This document shows positions 1 through 11,895 of a stretch of DNA of 64,000 nt, piece by piece (positions within the stretch are counted from its first letter, which is position 1; each line of letters starts with the position of its first letter). A program made the position numbers and the translations under genes. The stretch spans positions 68,011,264 through 68,075,263 of the forward strand of contig OX326958.1 of assembly GCA_946800325.1 (NCBI GenBank), in the 5' to 3' direction. The notes under the pieces were generated by a model that made no database searches, was not told the DNA's origin, and worked only from the letters and a program-made list of their open reading frames with translations. This DNA comes from Luzula sylvatica (lineage: Eukaryota > Streptophyta > Magnoliopsida > Poales > Juncaceae).

Positions 1-19
1 CTCCATATAAAGGCCCTTT

Positions 20-247
20 TTGCATACGGTGAAGGTATTATTATTCTATTATATCTTGGAGGCTGTTTGTTTAATTAGTCCTATGGAAACTTCAATATTT
101 TGCTTTCATTCTTCATTGGTCGGTGGAAATGGGGATATTTTAGGTGACAATAGCTCATGCGAGACTTCGTGTGGTATGTTTGATTATCTCAAGGTTTTTG
201 GGAGTGTGTTATGCAGTTTGTTATGCTGTTTTATATTGACTAAATAA
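20..247 (+). other. possible 3'-terminal exon, unrecognised
   Basis: An open frame of about 75 codons ends at a stop at 245-247. It lies at the window edge, so it could be the last exon of a gene that begins outside. It is rich in Cys, Ser and hydrophobic residues, with a hydrophobic C-terminal stretch. I recognise no family, and the frame is short enough to be chance. Confidence 0.15.
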
Positions 248-586
248 AATAAATTATAGAAACATCAAAATAATAGTGTATTTGTTCATTTCCAACTAAT
301 TTACAAACGCAATTTAGTAATGATACAAACTCTAATATTTTTTTTTCGAAATTTCATCCACATGTCATGTGGCAGTCAATGACTTCTGTGTAGAAGTTGG
401 GTTAAAATTCATGAAAAAAATATAAGGTTTATATCAATACTGCGCATTTAACTCTGAATAGTTAAATTTTGTCATTTTTCACAATTTCAGTCAAAACGAA
501 TACATATATTTGTTAAATAATGTGAGTTGCTTCATTTAGATACATTTTGAAATTATGAATCATAAATTTTACAAAGAACATCGTGA

Positions 587-657
<71 letters not shown>

Positions 658-2440
658 CGAAGAATTAGTGTATTTGCAATATAATTTTTTTATCGTGTTA
701 TAAAGGACATGAATTTATTTCTTAAAGAAAAAAATACAATAATTTATATCCTCAAATACACAAGATATTGTAAAATTAAATTTTTCATGTTAAACTTTAT
801 GATAATTGAAATTACAATCATCAAAATTTATGAAATCAAATATATGCTAAGAGATTTTTATACTTACTTATACATAATTTATTAAAACATTTTAGTTCGT
901 ATATTTTTCGAGTTAACACAAAAAAGGGATTATATATGGCATCTCTCAAACAAGGAAACATTGTGATGATGCTTCAATCGAGAAAGATTAATGAAAATTA
1001 ATTGGATTGATTAACACTCAAATCAATACTTAATTGGATTGATTAAATTAAATAGTCTAATCAATATAATTAATTTTTCTCGATTAACGCATCAAGAATA
1101 TTTTTTCTTATTCACGGGAGACATAGTATATTTATCCAAAAAATAACTAGTGTGAATCTCAAGAATTAACTCACCGGTCCAGTCACCACACAAAAGACCA
1201 CAAAGATCTCACTGAATTGATCAGTCCATGCACATATAATAAAATAAGAAGGAACACATTCTTTCACAATTCTTTTCTGGCAAAAGGAGAAGAAAATAGA
1301 ATATTGGATCATATCAATGCATGTGGATCTGATGGGCGAAATAAATTTGAATGCGATTAATTTGCAATTTAATTAGGTGTGAGCTATAAAAGAAATGTAA
1401 ATTTCATGTGAAATCCTACAAAAAAAAATCTCAAAATCTCATATATGCCCCTACAAAATGAGAAATAATATAAAAGAATGATTCTATGATACCACCTTCA
1501 AATTGAACTTCAATTGATTGTTAATACTATGCTCAAATAAAAAATTAATTGTCAGAAAAAGATATATAATTTATTAAAAAAAGCTCAAAAATATTCTTTT
1601 TAAAAGATTATATAATAAATCATAAATCCCCTACAAAACTAACACCTGAATATGTCATACATATATTTGTTTCGGAGATATCTCTAAAATTAATTATTCT
1701 TGTATAATTTGTATTTACATAGAAATAAATAAAAAAAACAGGGTAATTTAGATATTCGATTGAAAGAATTTATGTATTGAATGATATATTCCTTCACATT
1801 AACTTTGGAGGGTAGATGTGATATTGTAAAGTTTTGTAAGGACACAAATGAAATTGTGCCATAATATAAAGAAGCAAAATAAAATAAAAATAAGCATGAG
1901 GTTAGTTTAGGCTCGTCTTTCACGTTAGTCAACACGTATGACTAAGCTGGCATAAAGTTGGCATCGATTAATTTATATTTATACTATATATTAAATATTA
2001 AATCGTAGATATCAATTCAAAAATAAGCTAATTATATCATGATTATATACGAGTATATATAAAAAAATCATTTGGGTCAAAGTAAGACACTGAAACAGCG
2101 ATATTTCACCGACAAAAATGAAAAAGAAAAAAAAAAAAACTACTCAGCAAGGGAAAGGCACATAGTAACTACCTCGTGTTTAGAAAATTGTATGTAGATA
2201 AGAAAAACTTTAAAACTTTATTAATTTACAAGAGGTTTTAATTATGTAAAAATTAAAATTAAAATTAAAATCCAGTTTAATTCAACTTGAGAGTCTGAAG
2301 ATTAAGGTTGCTTTCATTTGCAGATTTAACTGGTAAATTACATTTGAAATGTCAAGTCATGAACCAAGCCAAAAACATATTTATGGTTTATATTATACGT
2401 ATTATTTGTGGCAACAAACAAGTCATACAATACCGTGCAA
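248..2440. other. intergenic, AT-rich
   Basis: Apart from the GA microsatellite I see no gene, terminal inverted repeat or RNA here. A short ORF at 1690-1935 (-) has no recognisable content. Confidence 0.6.
592..654. repeat. (GA)n microsatellite
   Basis: An almost pure GA dinucleotide run of about 63 bp with one AA interruption. It lies in AT-rich DNA with no gene. Confidence 0.95.
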
Positions 2441-2441
2441 T

Positions 2442-2990
2442 TAGGGGTGCCAATTGTTCGAATACGGTTCAAATACTGTTCAAATCATATTCGTATTTTT
2501 ATATATTTTTTTCTCGATTCAGATACGACTCTTTTGGATCTAGATACGGTTCGTATAGCGAACGGATTCAAATACGATTCAAATATTGTGGACACCGATA
2601 CGAATTTGAATTATGTTTGATTCTTCGACGGAACATATGTATATTGTATAAAAATTTATCAATTTAACATATGATAAAAAAAATATAAATTGTATTTAAG
2701 GACTGTTTATTTATATATATATTACATACATTTTGTACAAAACAATTATGTATGTAATGTCTTGCAATATTAATATCTCAAGTATATATATTAAACGGGT
2801 TCACATGCATATAATTATACGGATCCAAATAATATCAGAATCCGTCTAATAGTTCGTGATCCATATCCGAATCTGCACTCATAAAAACAAATCCGATCCA
2901 AGTACCCGTAAAACAAATCTGATTCAAAATCCATCCAGATCCCTTTTTTTTTTTTTATTTTGATCCGTAAATTTTTCGAATATGCCCCCG
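2442..2990. mobile_element. hAT-type non-autonomous element, degraded
   Basis: The left edge reads TAGGGGTGCCAATTGTTCG and leads into repeated GGATACGG/GATTCAAATACG-like words. This matches the ends of the better-preserved elements at 15399 and 58111. A clear right terminus and target duplication are missing; the right part (about 2820-2960) keeps GATCC/ATCCG words in the opposite orientation. The right limit is approximate. Confidence 0.5.
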
Positions 2991-3226
2991 ATTCAGTTTG
3001 GATTCGAATTTATGCCTATCAGTCAAGCCCAAAACAAAGCTCGTATACAAAATTAAAGGCCCATGATCATCTTAATGGTCCAAAATCCAGATTTAACATG
3101 TTGATCAATGATTATTACACTGCTAATTGTTTTAACAAAACTAGAATTTCGCCTTTGTACAATGTTGTATGCAAAAAGCTCGAAAGTCTAGAATCCATTT
3201 CCTGATTTCAAAATTAGGTCATGGGA

Positions 3227-5019
3227 TTAAAAATCCCATCTTTTCTTGACATGAAAGAGAAAAACAGATTGATTAATATCTTGCGGAACTTGTAACATGA
3301 ACTTGAACTTCATTTTCATGGGCGATCTCTTCGCCCCCCCATCTTCATCACCAATCTTTTCGAAATAAATAAAAAAAACAAATCTTAATATAATATAATT
3401 CCTCATTAATTATAAGTAATATTGTAATGTAATTATTAATATAATTATCGTACCCAAATAGAGGCCCATCTTAGTCCCCCTTCTTTTGAAGAATCATAAC
3501 CAGCTTTGAATTTCAAATCTCTTTCGATATTATGCTTGTAAACAGCACTCCAATCACTCGAATCAAAATGATACATATAACTAAATAAAAATAAAATAAA
3601 AATTAGCATAAAAATGTGATATATAAAGATAATAACGAATCGCTGACCTCAGCTTGTCAGAAGGGGTGAAACGACGTTTAAATGCAAATGAGGCTGCATT
3701 TGTAGGCAAATATAAACTCGGAACAAAAGTCATTTCCTTATCCTAATTAACATATTTGCAATTTAGTCCTCGAACTTTTAAGTAATTCCATTTGTCAAAA
3801 TTAAATACCTTGTAGCAATATCTGAGATTAAGATCGTTGTTTGTGAACATAGCGGTACCGATTCCATCTAAAACATTGGTTCTAAGTATACCACTCACTG
3901 ACAATGCTTTTTCTTCAGTTTCTTCGTTTATTATTGCCTGCTCCAATGAGACTTCGCCAAGTGGAAACTTCACGGTGGCTCTTGGCTACAAAATAGTTAA
4001 AATAGATTAAAAAGCAAATTAAGATTGAGTAGTTTTTTTTTTGTTAATTAATTATGTACGTACCAATCCCGCGACAGGTACTAAAGAAGACAACTCCAAT
4101 TTATATAATGGATCTCCTAAATTAGTGATCATTGATATTTCTCCTGCTTTTTCCTGATAAATAAATTGTAAGAATTTATCAATGTAGTATTTTATAGTTG
4201 ATATTATGTTGAAAAGCATTTCGTTGATTTTTTAACCTAAATTGACACTGAAATGGTTGAGAATTTCTTCATTGATATCTCTTTTTGTCTATTTTTCGTG
4301 AAAAAAGTGAGAATTTTACACACCTTAAAAAAATGGTACTTTAATGAGAAGAGATTGGGGATGTTAAGGCATGCACGAATCGAGTTGTTATATTTGTATG
4401 CGCATGAAATGGACAAAGAATCCAATATCGAAGATCCTATATGAATATAATCTAGCACCCCAATCTCACCACACTGAAACTAACCCAATTAATAACATCA
4501 TGCAATTGCTTCCAAAATTCAATTCAAATTCAAATTTCGAAATTTGTGATACTTCTCAACTATCATTTCAGATCATTCAATGAACCTAATTTAAGATTTG
4601 CAGACAAACACACAAAGAATGGAAGAAAGAACCACCTTGACATCATGGGTTCCTCTTAGTTGCACGGATTGACCCACATCCATTGATCCATTAAGAAGTG
4701 CATTCCTTGACTCGACATCATAGAACACCTTCAAATGCTTGGTGATGAACCCGATCTGAGGCAGCACGAGTTGACCCTTGCGATCGCTCTGACAGGAAAT
4801 CTTGAGCTTCGCGAGCCCATCAACCAATTTGCAGGATAGTTTATGGAAGAAGTGGTTGCTCTCACTATCAAACTCGGTGGTGGCGCGGATAGGGGGGCGC
4901 CTGAGAAATGGGGAAGGAGGTGGCGCCGGTGGCGCACAGGTTTGAGGTGTAGTAGCAAGATTTTGTGTAGGGCTTGGGGTAGAGGTGGGATTAGGGTTTA
5001 GAGGAAGAGAATCTGCCAT
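3227..5019 (-). CDS. OEP37: outer envelope pore protein 37, chloroplast (OEP37)
   Basis: Six exons: 5019-4636, 4153-4064, 3985-3809, 3742-3648, 3580-3454 and 3355-3227, all GT-AG and in phase. They give about 333 residues against about 343 for Arabidopsis OEP37. OEP37 is a beta-barrel, cation-selective channel in the outer chloroplast envelope. A Pro/Ser/Thr-rich N-terminus of about 35 residues is followed by family signatures: KFPLGEVSLEQ, SFAFKRRFTPSDKL, WSAVYKH, FKAGYDSS and the C-terminal VKKRWDF. The start is the ATG at 5019, the first Met before the proline-rich segment. The barrel has no transmembrane helices, as expected. Reading exon 1 through into its intron would give a false 142-aa product. 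Identity rests on remembered family sequence. Confidence 0.93.
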
Positions 5020-5159
5020 GGCGGAGAAAGTGATGAGTAAGAGAGAAGCGGTTTGTGGTTGCCTGGTTCGTTTCGGAGTTGGGAATCATATTCATCACAT
5101 GATATTTCTTTCCTGTTGGAAACCTAGAATTTGATTCTCCGTATATAGTTTCTCGGTTT

Positions 5160-5944
5160 TTACTGCCCTGTTCGGCAGTGGAGTTTTTGAGCTTAGGAAG
5201 TGAAGTTTCGTAGTATTTGACTATTCCAAAACTAGGTAGTGTTCTCTACCCATTTAGGAAGTAAAGTTTTACTATTCCAAAACTTGTAATGAGATAGGAT
5301 TGGGGTTCTTTTCTTGGCTTTCCAAAACTTACATCCGATTGGATTTTTCAAAACTTACATGCACATGTATTAAATATTAATTAATTGATCTTTTTTTAAA
5401 CTTCATGTACTACATGTATTAAATATTATAATATTGTATTTAGAAATTAATAATAATAATAATAATAGTAATAGTGATGTATTTAGCAATTATTAATAAT
5501 AATAAATGATAATAATTGTAATAAGAAATAATTATTTTAATAATAATAATAATGATAATAAAATAATACATAATAAAAATGTAGAAATTAATAATAATAA
5601 TAATAATAATAATGTATTTAGAAAACATATGATTATTATTATAATAATGAAAAAATAATACATAATTAAAAATGTATTTAGAAAATATAATAATTATTAT
5701 AAATAATAATAATAATAATACATAATTAAAAATGTATTTAGATATTAATAATGATAATAATAATAAATTAATACAAAATTAATAATATATTTAGAAATTA
5801 ATAATAATTAATAATAGAAAATTAAAAATGTATTTAGAAATTATTATTAATAATAATAAATAATTAAATTAAAAAAATATTTAGAAATTATTATTATTAA
5901 TAATAATAATAATAAATTAATACATGATTAAAATGTATTTAGAA

Positions 5945-6015
<71 letters not shown>

Positions 6016-6108
6016 TAATAATAATAATAGTAATAATAATAATACATACATACATAATTCGAAATGTAGTTAGAAAATAATAATAATGATATTAATAATT
6101 CTTATTAT

Positions 6109-6153
<45 letters not shown>

Positions 6154-6173
6154 AATAATAATAATAATAATTA

Positions 6174-6221
<48 letters not shown>

Positions 6222-6490
6222 ATGTAGCTAGGAATTAATAATATTTTGACATGATTAAGAAATAAATATGATAGTTATAAAATTTCATAAGAAATAGTTT
6301 AATTAAAATATTTTATTCATTTCCTACATCTAATCCTATGATTTTCATCAAACACCTTTTAAACATCCTACACTCATAGTTTTTGCATTTTCCTGCTATC
6401 ATAGTTTCCTGATATTCACATATCGGTTTCCTGCAACTACGAGTTTCCTGCTGTTACACAAAACTGACCTAGCAAACACGCCATGAAGCC
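5160..6490. mobile_element. possible terminal-inverted-repeat element filled with trinucleotide repeats
   Basis: The left edge (GCCCTGTTCGGCAGTGGAG, about 5167) and, read on the other strand, the right edge (GGCGTGTTTGCTAGGTC, about 6483) both look like the GGCNTGTTTGG-type ends of PIF/hAT-like plant elements. The interior is almost all microsatellite. I found no target duplication, so this may be two unrelated ends. Confidence 0.3.
5441..6222. repeat. compound (TAA)n / (AAC)n / (TTA)n microsatellite
   Basis: About 780 bp dominated by TAA units. Several blocks are separated by a recurring AAATGTATTTAGAAATTA-like motif, so part is a higher-order repeat. Pure (AAC)n lies near 6110-6150, followed by (AAT)n and an inverted (TTA)n run to about 6220, which could form a hairpin. 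Confidence 0.95.
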
Positions 6491-6774
6491 AGGATTGTAG
6501 TTTCTATTGGAGCCCATTTACTATTCACCGTTTCCCCCCACACCTTGCCGATATGAAACACTCAATTAATAATTAATTAATATAGAATTAAGGTACATAC
6601 GTATTAACTGCAAATAGAGTTTATTTGTGTTAATTGAGATGGTAATTAGTGGTTAAAGTTATGGGAGAATCTTGGGGAAGAGTAAATTTTCCCTTTCTAT
6701 TGGCGGCTCCATCGTTTCTTTTTCTTTTGTACATATAAGTGTACATTTTTTAACTAGATTTTTTTAACTATAAT

Positions 6775-7599
6775 TCTCCCCTCCCATTAATTTTTGGATA
6801 CAAAGAATATGGTGAGGCCACATCATCGTTCACTGTTCACTACTGTTTACCCGGATACTGTTCATACCCTTTACTGTTCATTCCTGTTATTGTTCATAGT
6901 TTTTTTTTGAATTTTCCATCGTATTAATAAATATAATTGACATATGTCTTGTGTTCTAAATAAAATATTTGAATTTTTCATCATATTAATAAATATAATT
7001 TGTATACTATAATTTTACTGCTATTCACACAAATACTTTTTGTTAATAAAATACTATTCACATAAATTATTTTTTTGTGTGCTTATTATAACAGTTTTGA
7101 TTGGTACCAAACAACATTTTTTTTGTGCTTATTATAATATTTTTGATTGGTACCAAGCTGCGTCTTTTATGTTTTTTTGTTTGTCTTTTTCAGAATTTTA
7201 TTTTATTTGACATGTTTTGTATTCTAAATAAAACATTTGAATTTTTCTTTTCGAACATATGATATGTTTTGAGGAGGAAATTTTTTTGCATTTATTGCAT
7301 AATAATTGTGACACTATTTAATATCAGATTTTTTTTTAAAATTAACATTTATGAAAATTACTTTTGTTTTGCACTTGTAACGTTTTAGATAAAATTATTA
7401 TTTTATGATCATAACAGATTTTGAAAAATCGCAGCGAAACGCGAGAAATATTTCTATTTTCTTATCAAATAATATATCAAATAATATATCCCGCAACGAA
7501 ATAATATATCAAATAATATATAAAATTATTACTTTTGCTTACTATATTATTTCTTATCAAATAATATATCCCGCAGCGAAGCGCGGGCTATTTTCCTAG
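6775..7599 (+). mobile_element. non-autonomous Helitron (3' end clear, 5' end guessed)
   Basis: The 3' end has the Helitron layout: a GC-rich hairpin at about 7570-7588 (CCCGC, short loop, GCGGG), an AT-rich spacer, then CTAG ending at 7599 followed by T. The same half-sequence recurs inside at about 7490. Repeated TACTGTTCA-like words occur near 6830-6900. The 5' boundary is uncertain: TCTCCCCTCCCATTAATT at about 6775 resembles a Helitron start, but the base before it is T, not the usual A. No coding sequence is seen. Confidence 0.6.
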
Positions 7600-8989
7600 T
7601 TTTTATAAATTTGTGATACATTTATAAAATCACATAATTTAGGTGTCTTTTGATATTTTTCTTCATCAGTCTTTTTCGTTTGTAAAAAAAACTTGAATAC
7701 AATGTTTTATGTACAACGTTGCTATTTAATAAATTGCGATATTGCGTTTTACATAAATTTTCTGTTATTTGAAAATTCAAGAAAGTTAAAGGGCTTCGAC
7801 AAGAGACTTCTTTTCCATTGATGGCCTCCACAAAGAATATTAGTTCTCTTGCTCTTTTCCCAACTCTCTTCAAAACTCTGTCGTTTTCTCTCCATTGATG
7901 GCTTGGACAAGAGACTTCTTTCCTTTTAGCTTAATTCCCTCTACGTCCAAATTACCATATTGCCCTTCGTGGGTGGAAACTCGTATTTTGTTACTTACGT
8001 TTTCACCATTTTTGAGACTCATATTTGGAGCTGAATTGTTGGTGGATTCAGGTTTTGCGTTTTTAGGTTTCTTTAAAATCGAATTTTAAATCGAATCCTT
8101 GGAAAATTCGGGTTTCGGATTTTGAGATGGGCCGATGATCTGCAACCTGATTTCCATATATTTTGCGCCCCTACAAAATCATTAAAATTATATTAATTTC
8201 ATATGTACCCCTGTAAAATATCAAAATATCACACAAATCATCTTGAAATCCCAATTATTAAAAGCCCAATTAAACAACTGTTTTTTTTAAGCGGGACTAT
8301 TTTGAAAATACAAGTGGTTTAAACTTTTAATAACTAATTATTGTATAAACGTTTATAAAGTTTATGGTAAATTAATTTACCGGGTACAAAGTTTGCGAAA
8401 CAAGTGTTACCAAAATATAACTACGCTAAATACTACTTGAATTTATATATATGGAAAAATTATAAATTATAGAAAAACTAACCAACTAAGCTTTGATTAA
8501 GAAGATAACTCGTGAATTCAGATGAAGATCGTCAGAGTAACCAAGCAAGCAATAGTGGGGAATACAACGAGGATTAGAGGAGGGGATTAAACCCTCACAA
8601 GTGAAGAATCAAGGGAGGGATTTGGGCGGTTTATATAGGGCGAGCATTTCTCCTTGGATTGAAAAAAAGAAAGAAATTAAGTAAATAGATCAAATATTAA
8701 TTTTTTAATTTCTTATTCAAAACTTCGTATTTAATAGGTGATGTATTTCAATAGAAAAATGGTCTAAATTCATTGAGCATAATCCACAAAACACATTCAA
8801 AGTTGCTAACATATGTTCATTGAATATATTTACTGCCATTGAATGCAAAGATAAGACCGACTAATATTCATTGATTGAATCTATTTACTGCACATAATTT
8901 TTATATTTATTAACATTTATTGTTTATTGGGAATAATTTAATATTCTTTTTCGACATATTTGCAATTTTATTAAATCATCTCATCTAGT
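7600..8989. other. intergenic, no gene recognised
   Basis: A motif around GACAAGAGACTTCTTT and CATTGATGGC occurs twice (about 7798-7830 and 7893-7922), a short local duplication. A short ORF at 7895-8089 (+) has no recognisable content. The rest is AT-rich. Confidence 0.5.
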
Positions 8990-9533
8990 AATAGATGCAT
9001 ATTTGATAAAAGAATTGGTAAACAAAATTTTTTAAAGCCAGAATATCAATATAGAAAGGTATATTAAGAGTGTATATTTGATAAAAGAATTGGTAAACAA
9101 ATTTGTTTAAAAGCCAGAATATCAATATAGAAAGGTATATTAAGAGTGTATATTTGATAAAAGAATTGGTAAACAAATTTTTTTAAAAGCCAGAATATCA
9201 ATATAGAAAGGTATATTAAGAGTGTATATTTGATAAAAGAATTGGTAAACAAATTTTTTTAAAAGCCAGAATATCAATATAGAAAGGTATATTAAGAGTG
9301 TATATTTGATAAAAGAATTGGTAAACAAATTTTTTTAAAAGCCAGAATATCAATATAGAAAGGTATATTAAGAGTGTATATTTGATAAAAGAATTGGTAA
9401 ACAAATTTTTTTAAAAGCCAGAATATCAATATAGAAAGGTATATTAAGAGTGTATATTTGATAAAAGAATTGGTAAACAATTTTTTTTAAAAGCCAGCAT
9501 ATCAATATAGAAAGGTATATTAAGAGTGTATAT
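8990..9533. repeat. 76-bp tandem repeat array
   Basis: About seven copies of a 76-bp AT-rich unit containing GATAAAAGAATTGGTAAAC and GCCAGAATATCAATATAG. Copies are nearly identical except for homopolymer T/A length and the terminal copies. Because 76 is not a multiple of 3, each copy reads in a shifted frame, yet the minus strand stays open for about 60 codons at a time. I take this as a compositional by-product, not a gene. Confidence 0.95.
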
Positions 9534-10284
9534 AAAAGGATAAAAATAGTGCAAAACCCTAATTACCATAAACCAACTAGACCCTACCTTTATTCAGGGA
9601 TTTCAACTTTATAAAAAGCGTCATATATATATATATATATATAGTATTATCAAAAATACGTTAGTGCCACTGCCACAAATAAGATACACAAGAAGGACTT
9701 TCCAACGAATAAGATACACAAGAAGAACTTTCAAATTTCTCAATATTTCGACAATCTCTGCTATAGAAAAGAAATAAATAAGCCGGGGAGAAATCTGATA
9801 TATTGCACGCATGCATAATGCACGTCTGGCGAATATGTTTGCTGATGGTCATCTAACCACTCCAACGAGGTTCCGTTTCAGCAATAAATGAATATGGTTA
9901 AGTGACCATCAACAAAACATACTCACAGCTGCACTGCTCTCTCTCTCTCTGAAAAATGGAAACAAACATGGGAGTATATATACTTGGAATTATTCCTTAA
10001 AACAAGGGTATATTCTAGGAATAAACCTAGTGATAGCGAGTGAGATTGGGGACAAACTTATCCATTTATTGAAGCAATCAATCATCGATGCATGGGTTGT
10101 GGTTGTAATGTGTGTGGGGTCATTTACAAATTAATCATGTTTGCATCAGATAAGATCATTCAAATTTAGTGTCTACCATTAGAGCTTTGGTTTCGATTTA
10201 AGGCCCAATGAAGCCTCTAATACTAAAACCATAATATTTGTATGTCTGAATTTCGTATTATTTAGAAATTATACCTTAGAAAAA
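9534..10284. other. intergenic downstream of ATG10
   Basis: It holds a short (TA)n run at about 9624-9642 and a small duplication around AATAAGATACACAAGAAG (about 9678 and 9707). No gene is seen. The ATG10 3' UTR and polyadenylation region should lie in the right part. Confidence 0.5.
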
Positions 10285-11395
10285 CTATGCACGATACAAT
10301 TCGAGTGGAATTCTCAAGCCAATTGCTTGACCAATCACAGATAGCCACCTCGGCAAGTATTGTAATATATCTATTTCTTCACCATGCGAATGGTCGCAAA
10401 GAAGTAGCCTCATCCAATCACTAATACCACATGGGTGCAAAGTATACCATGGAGAATTTAAATAAGGATGCTCCTATAATTTAAAAAAAATTTGTTTATA
10501 TTTATATAAATAATTTGTTGAATTCCTCAAAAATGGCAAAAGTAAGATTTAATGGAAGTACCTCTTGAGTCATGAAAGTCCATTTTGATTTGTCTAGAAT
10601 TTCAATTGAATTTGAAGGAAGGGTTTTTTTTATTTCATCTAAGCTCAAACGATTTCCATCTATTATAAACAGAAATATTGTACGTTTTAATTGAGAAAAG
10701 ATTGAGCAAAGAAAAAGATTTTTAATGACGATTTTGAAGAATTTGTACCGGATTGATAGGCTCGAAAATAAAGTACGGGGACTCGGTACGAGAAACTATA
10801 AACTATATGCAAATCATAGATAAGAGTATCATTATTATACACCTCGACCTAGTAAAGAAAATAAAATTTAAAAACAATTAATAAGCCTGATTAGTAGTGA
10901 AATGTAAATTGCAAAAATATTGAAATTAAATTTGTAGTTGTACCAAAGTGGCTTCATCAACATCTTCTTCAGTGAAGTTGTTAATATCTTCATCGCAATT
11001 CAACCCCTGAAAAAAATAAAATTTTACAAAAAAAAATTGCACGAAATATTAATAACAAAATTATATATTTAAGAGCACCTACAGAACTCGAGTCCACTTT
11101 CGCTATTTGAAGACAAATCTTTTCGAGTGCTAAATACCCTTCATTCTAATTAAATAAAAAATAAACAGAGAAAAAATGAGAGAATGGATTCAAACTGGAA
11201 AAGGTATAAAATGAAATAAAAGTAATAAATACAAAAATTAATAACCTTTGACTGAATGCCTAATCTACAACAAGGAACCCAACCCCAATTTGGAAAATCG
11301 GATTCGATTTCTTTCCATCTTTCAACTAGAGCATTTGCTGAGGCATTGAATTCATCCTGTGAGAGAGAACCATTCCAATTGCTAAATCCTGTCAT
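10285..11395 (-). CDS. ATG10: ubiquitin-like-conjugating enzyme ATG10
   Basis: Six exons: 11395-11246, 11145-11083, 11006-10944, 10848-10749, 10659-10562 and 10473-10285. All splice GT-AG in phase and give about 220 residues, against about 225 in Arabidopsis. ATG10 is the E2-like enzyme that passes ATG12 from ATG7 to ATG5 in autophagosome formation. Family marks include FPNWGWVPC near the N-terminus, GYLALEKI, an acidic stretch before ATL, the core HIVYSFSYRVPVLYFRAY, KWTFMTQEEHPYLN, and the active-site segment LHPCG, whose Cys is about residue 173. The C-terminus ends in GLRIPLELYRA. The start at 11395 is the first in-frame ATG before the conserved SLSQDEFN region. It is divergent from lumazine synthase, with about 500 bp between start codons. 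Confidence 0.94.
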
Positions 11396-11895
11396 TATAC
11401 CCTACAATTAAGCAAAAATCCAATCTAAATCCAGTACAAAGCAGTTCAATAAATAGAAAAATTAGTACCAAGGAGCTAACTGTGAAAATTCAGAATAACA
11501 GGGGCTCACTTGCAAATCGATCATCCACTGCACAAGTACTCACAAGCCAGAAAGGAAGGAGGAAGATGATACCTTTGATCAACGGTTCAGATTCGTCGAC
11601 AAGCAGTGGAATGGAAAACGTCGGAGTTATCTGGCAATGGAAAGGGCAAGCCTTGCATTGTCTCCATTTTGTACAGACTGAAGGATTTAAATTCCCGGTT
11701 TTAAGTACACCGAACTCGTGTTCCGAGCTTTTAATTCTCGGGCTTTAAGCACCCCAAAATCGAGAGTTGGATTCTCGAATTCTTTGCAACTCAAGAGTGG
11801 ATTACCCGGATTTTACTAGGGAAACAAAACCCATCCTTTTCCTTCGTCGTCTCCATCACTATCGGAGCCGCCTTCTCTTTTCCCAACAAACAAAA
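11396..11895. promoter_or_regulatory. shared divergent promoter region of ATG10 and lumazine synthase
   Basis: The 500 bp between the two start codons must hold both 5' UTRs and promoters. ORFs that extend into it (11482-11748 and the upstream extension from 11767) look like UTR rather than coding. CT-rich words lie just before the lumazine synthase ATG. I did not find a convincing TATA box. Confidence 0.6.

Noticed and set aside
5440..5628. Ile/Tyr-rich ORF
   Set aside because: Product of the (TAA)n microsatellite.
8985..9480. Series of nearly identical 62-63 codon ORFs
   Set aside because: Successive frames of the 76-bp tandem repeat, no start context or conserved product.
8990..9533. CRISPR array
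   Set aside because: The 76-bp units are contiguous without unique spacers, and the DNA is plant nuclear.
11482..11748. 88-codon plus-strand ORF between ATG10 and lumazine synthase
   Set aside because: Lies in the shared promoter/UTR region and resembles no protein.
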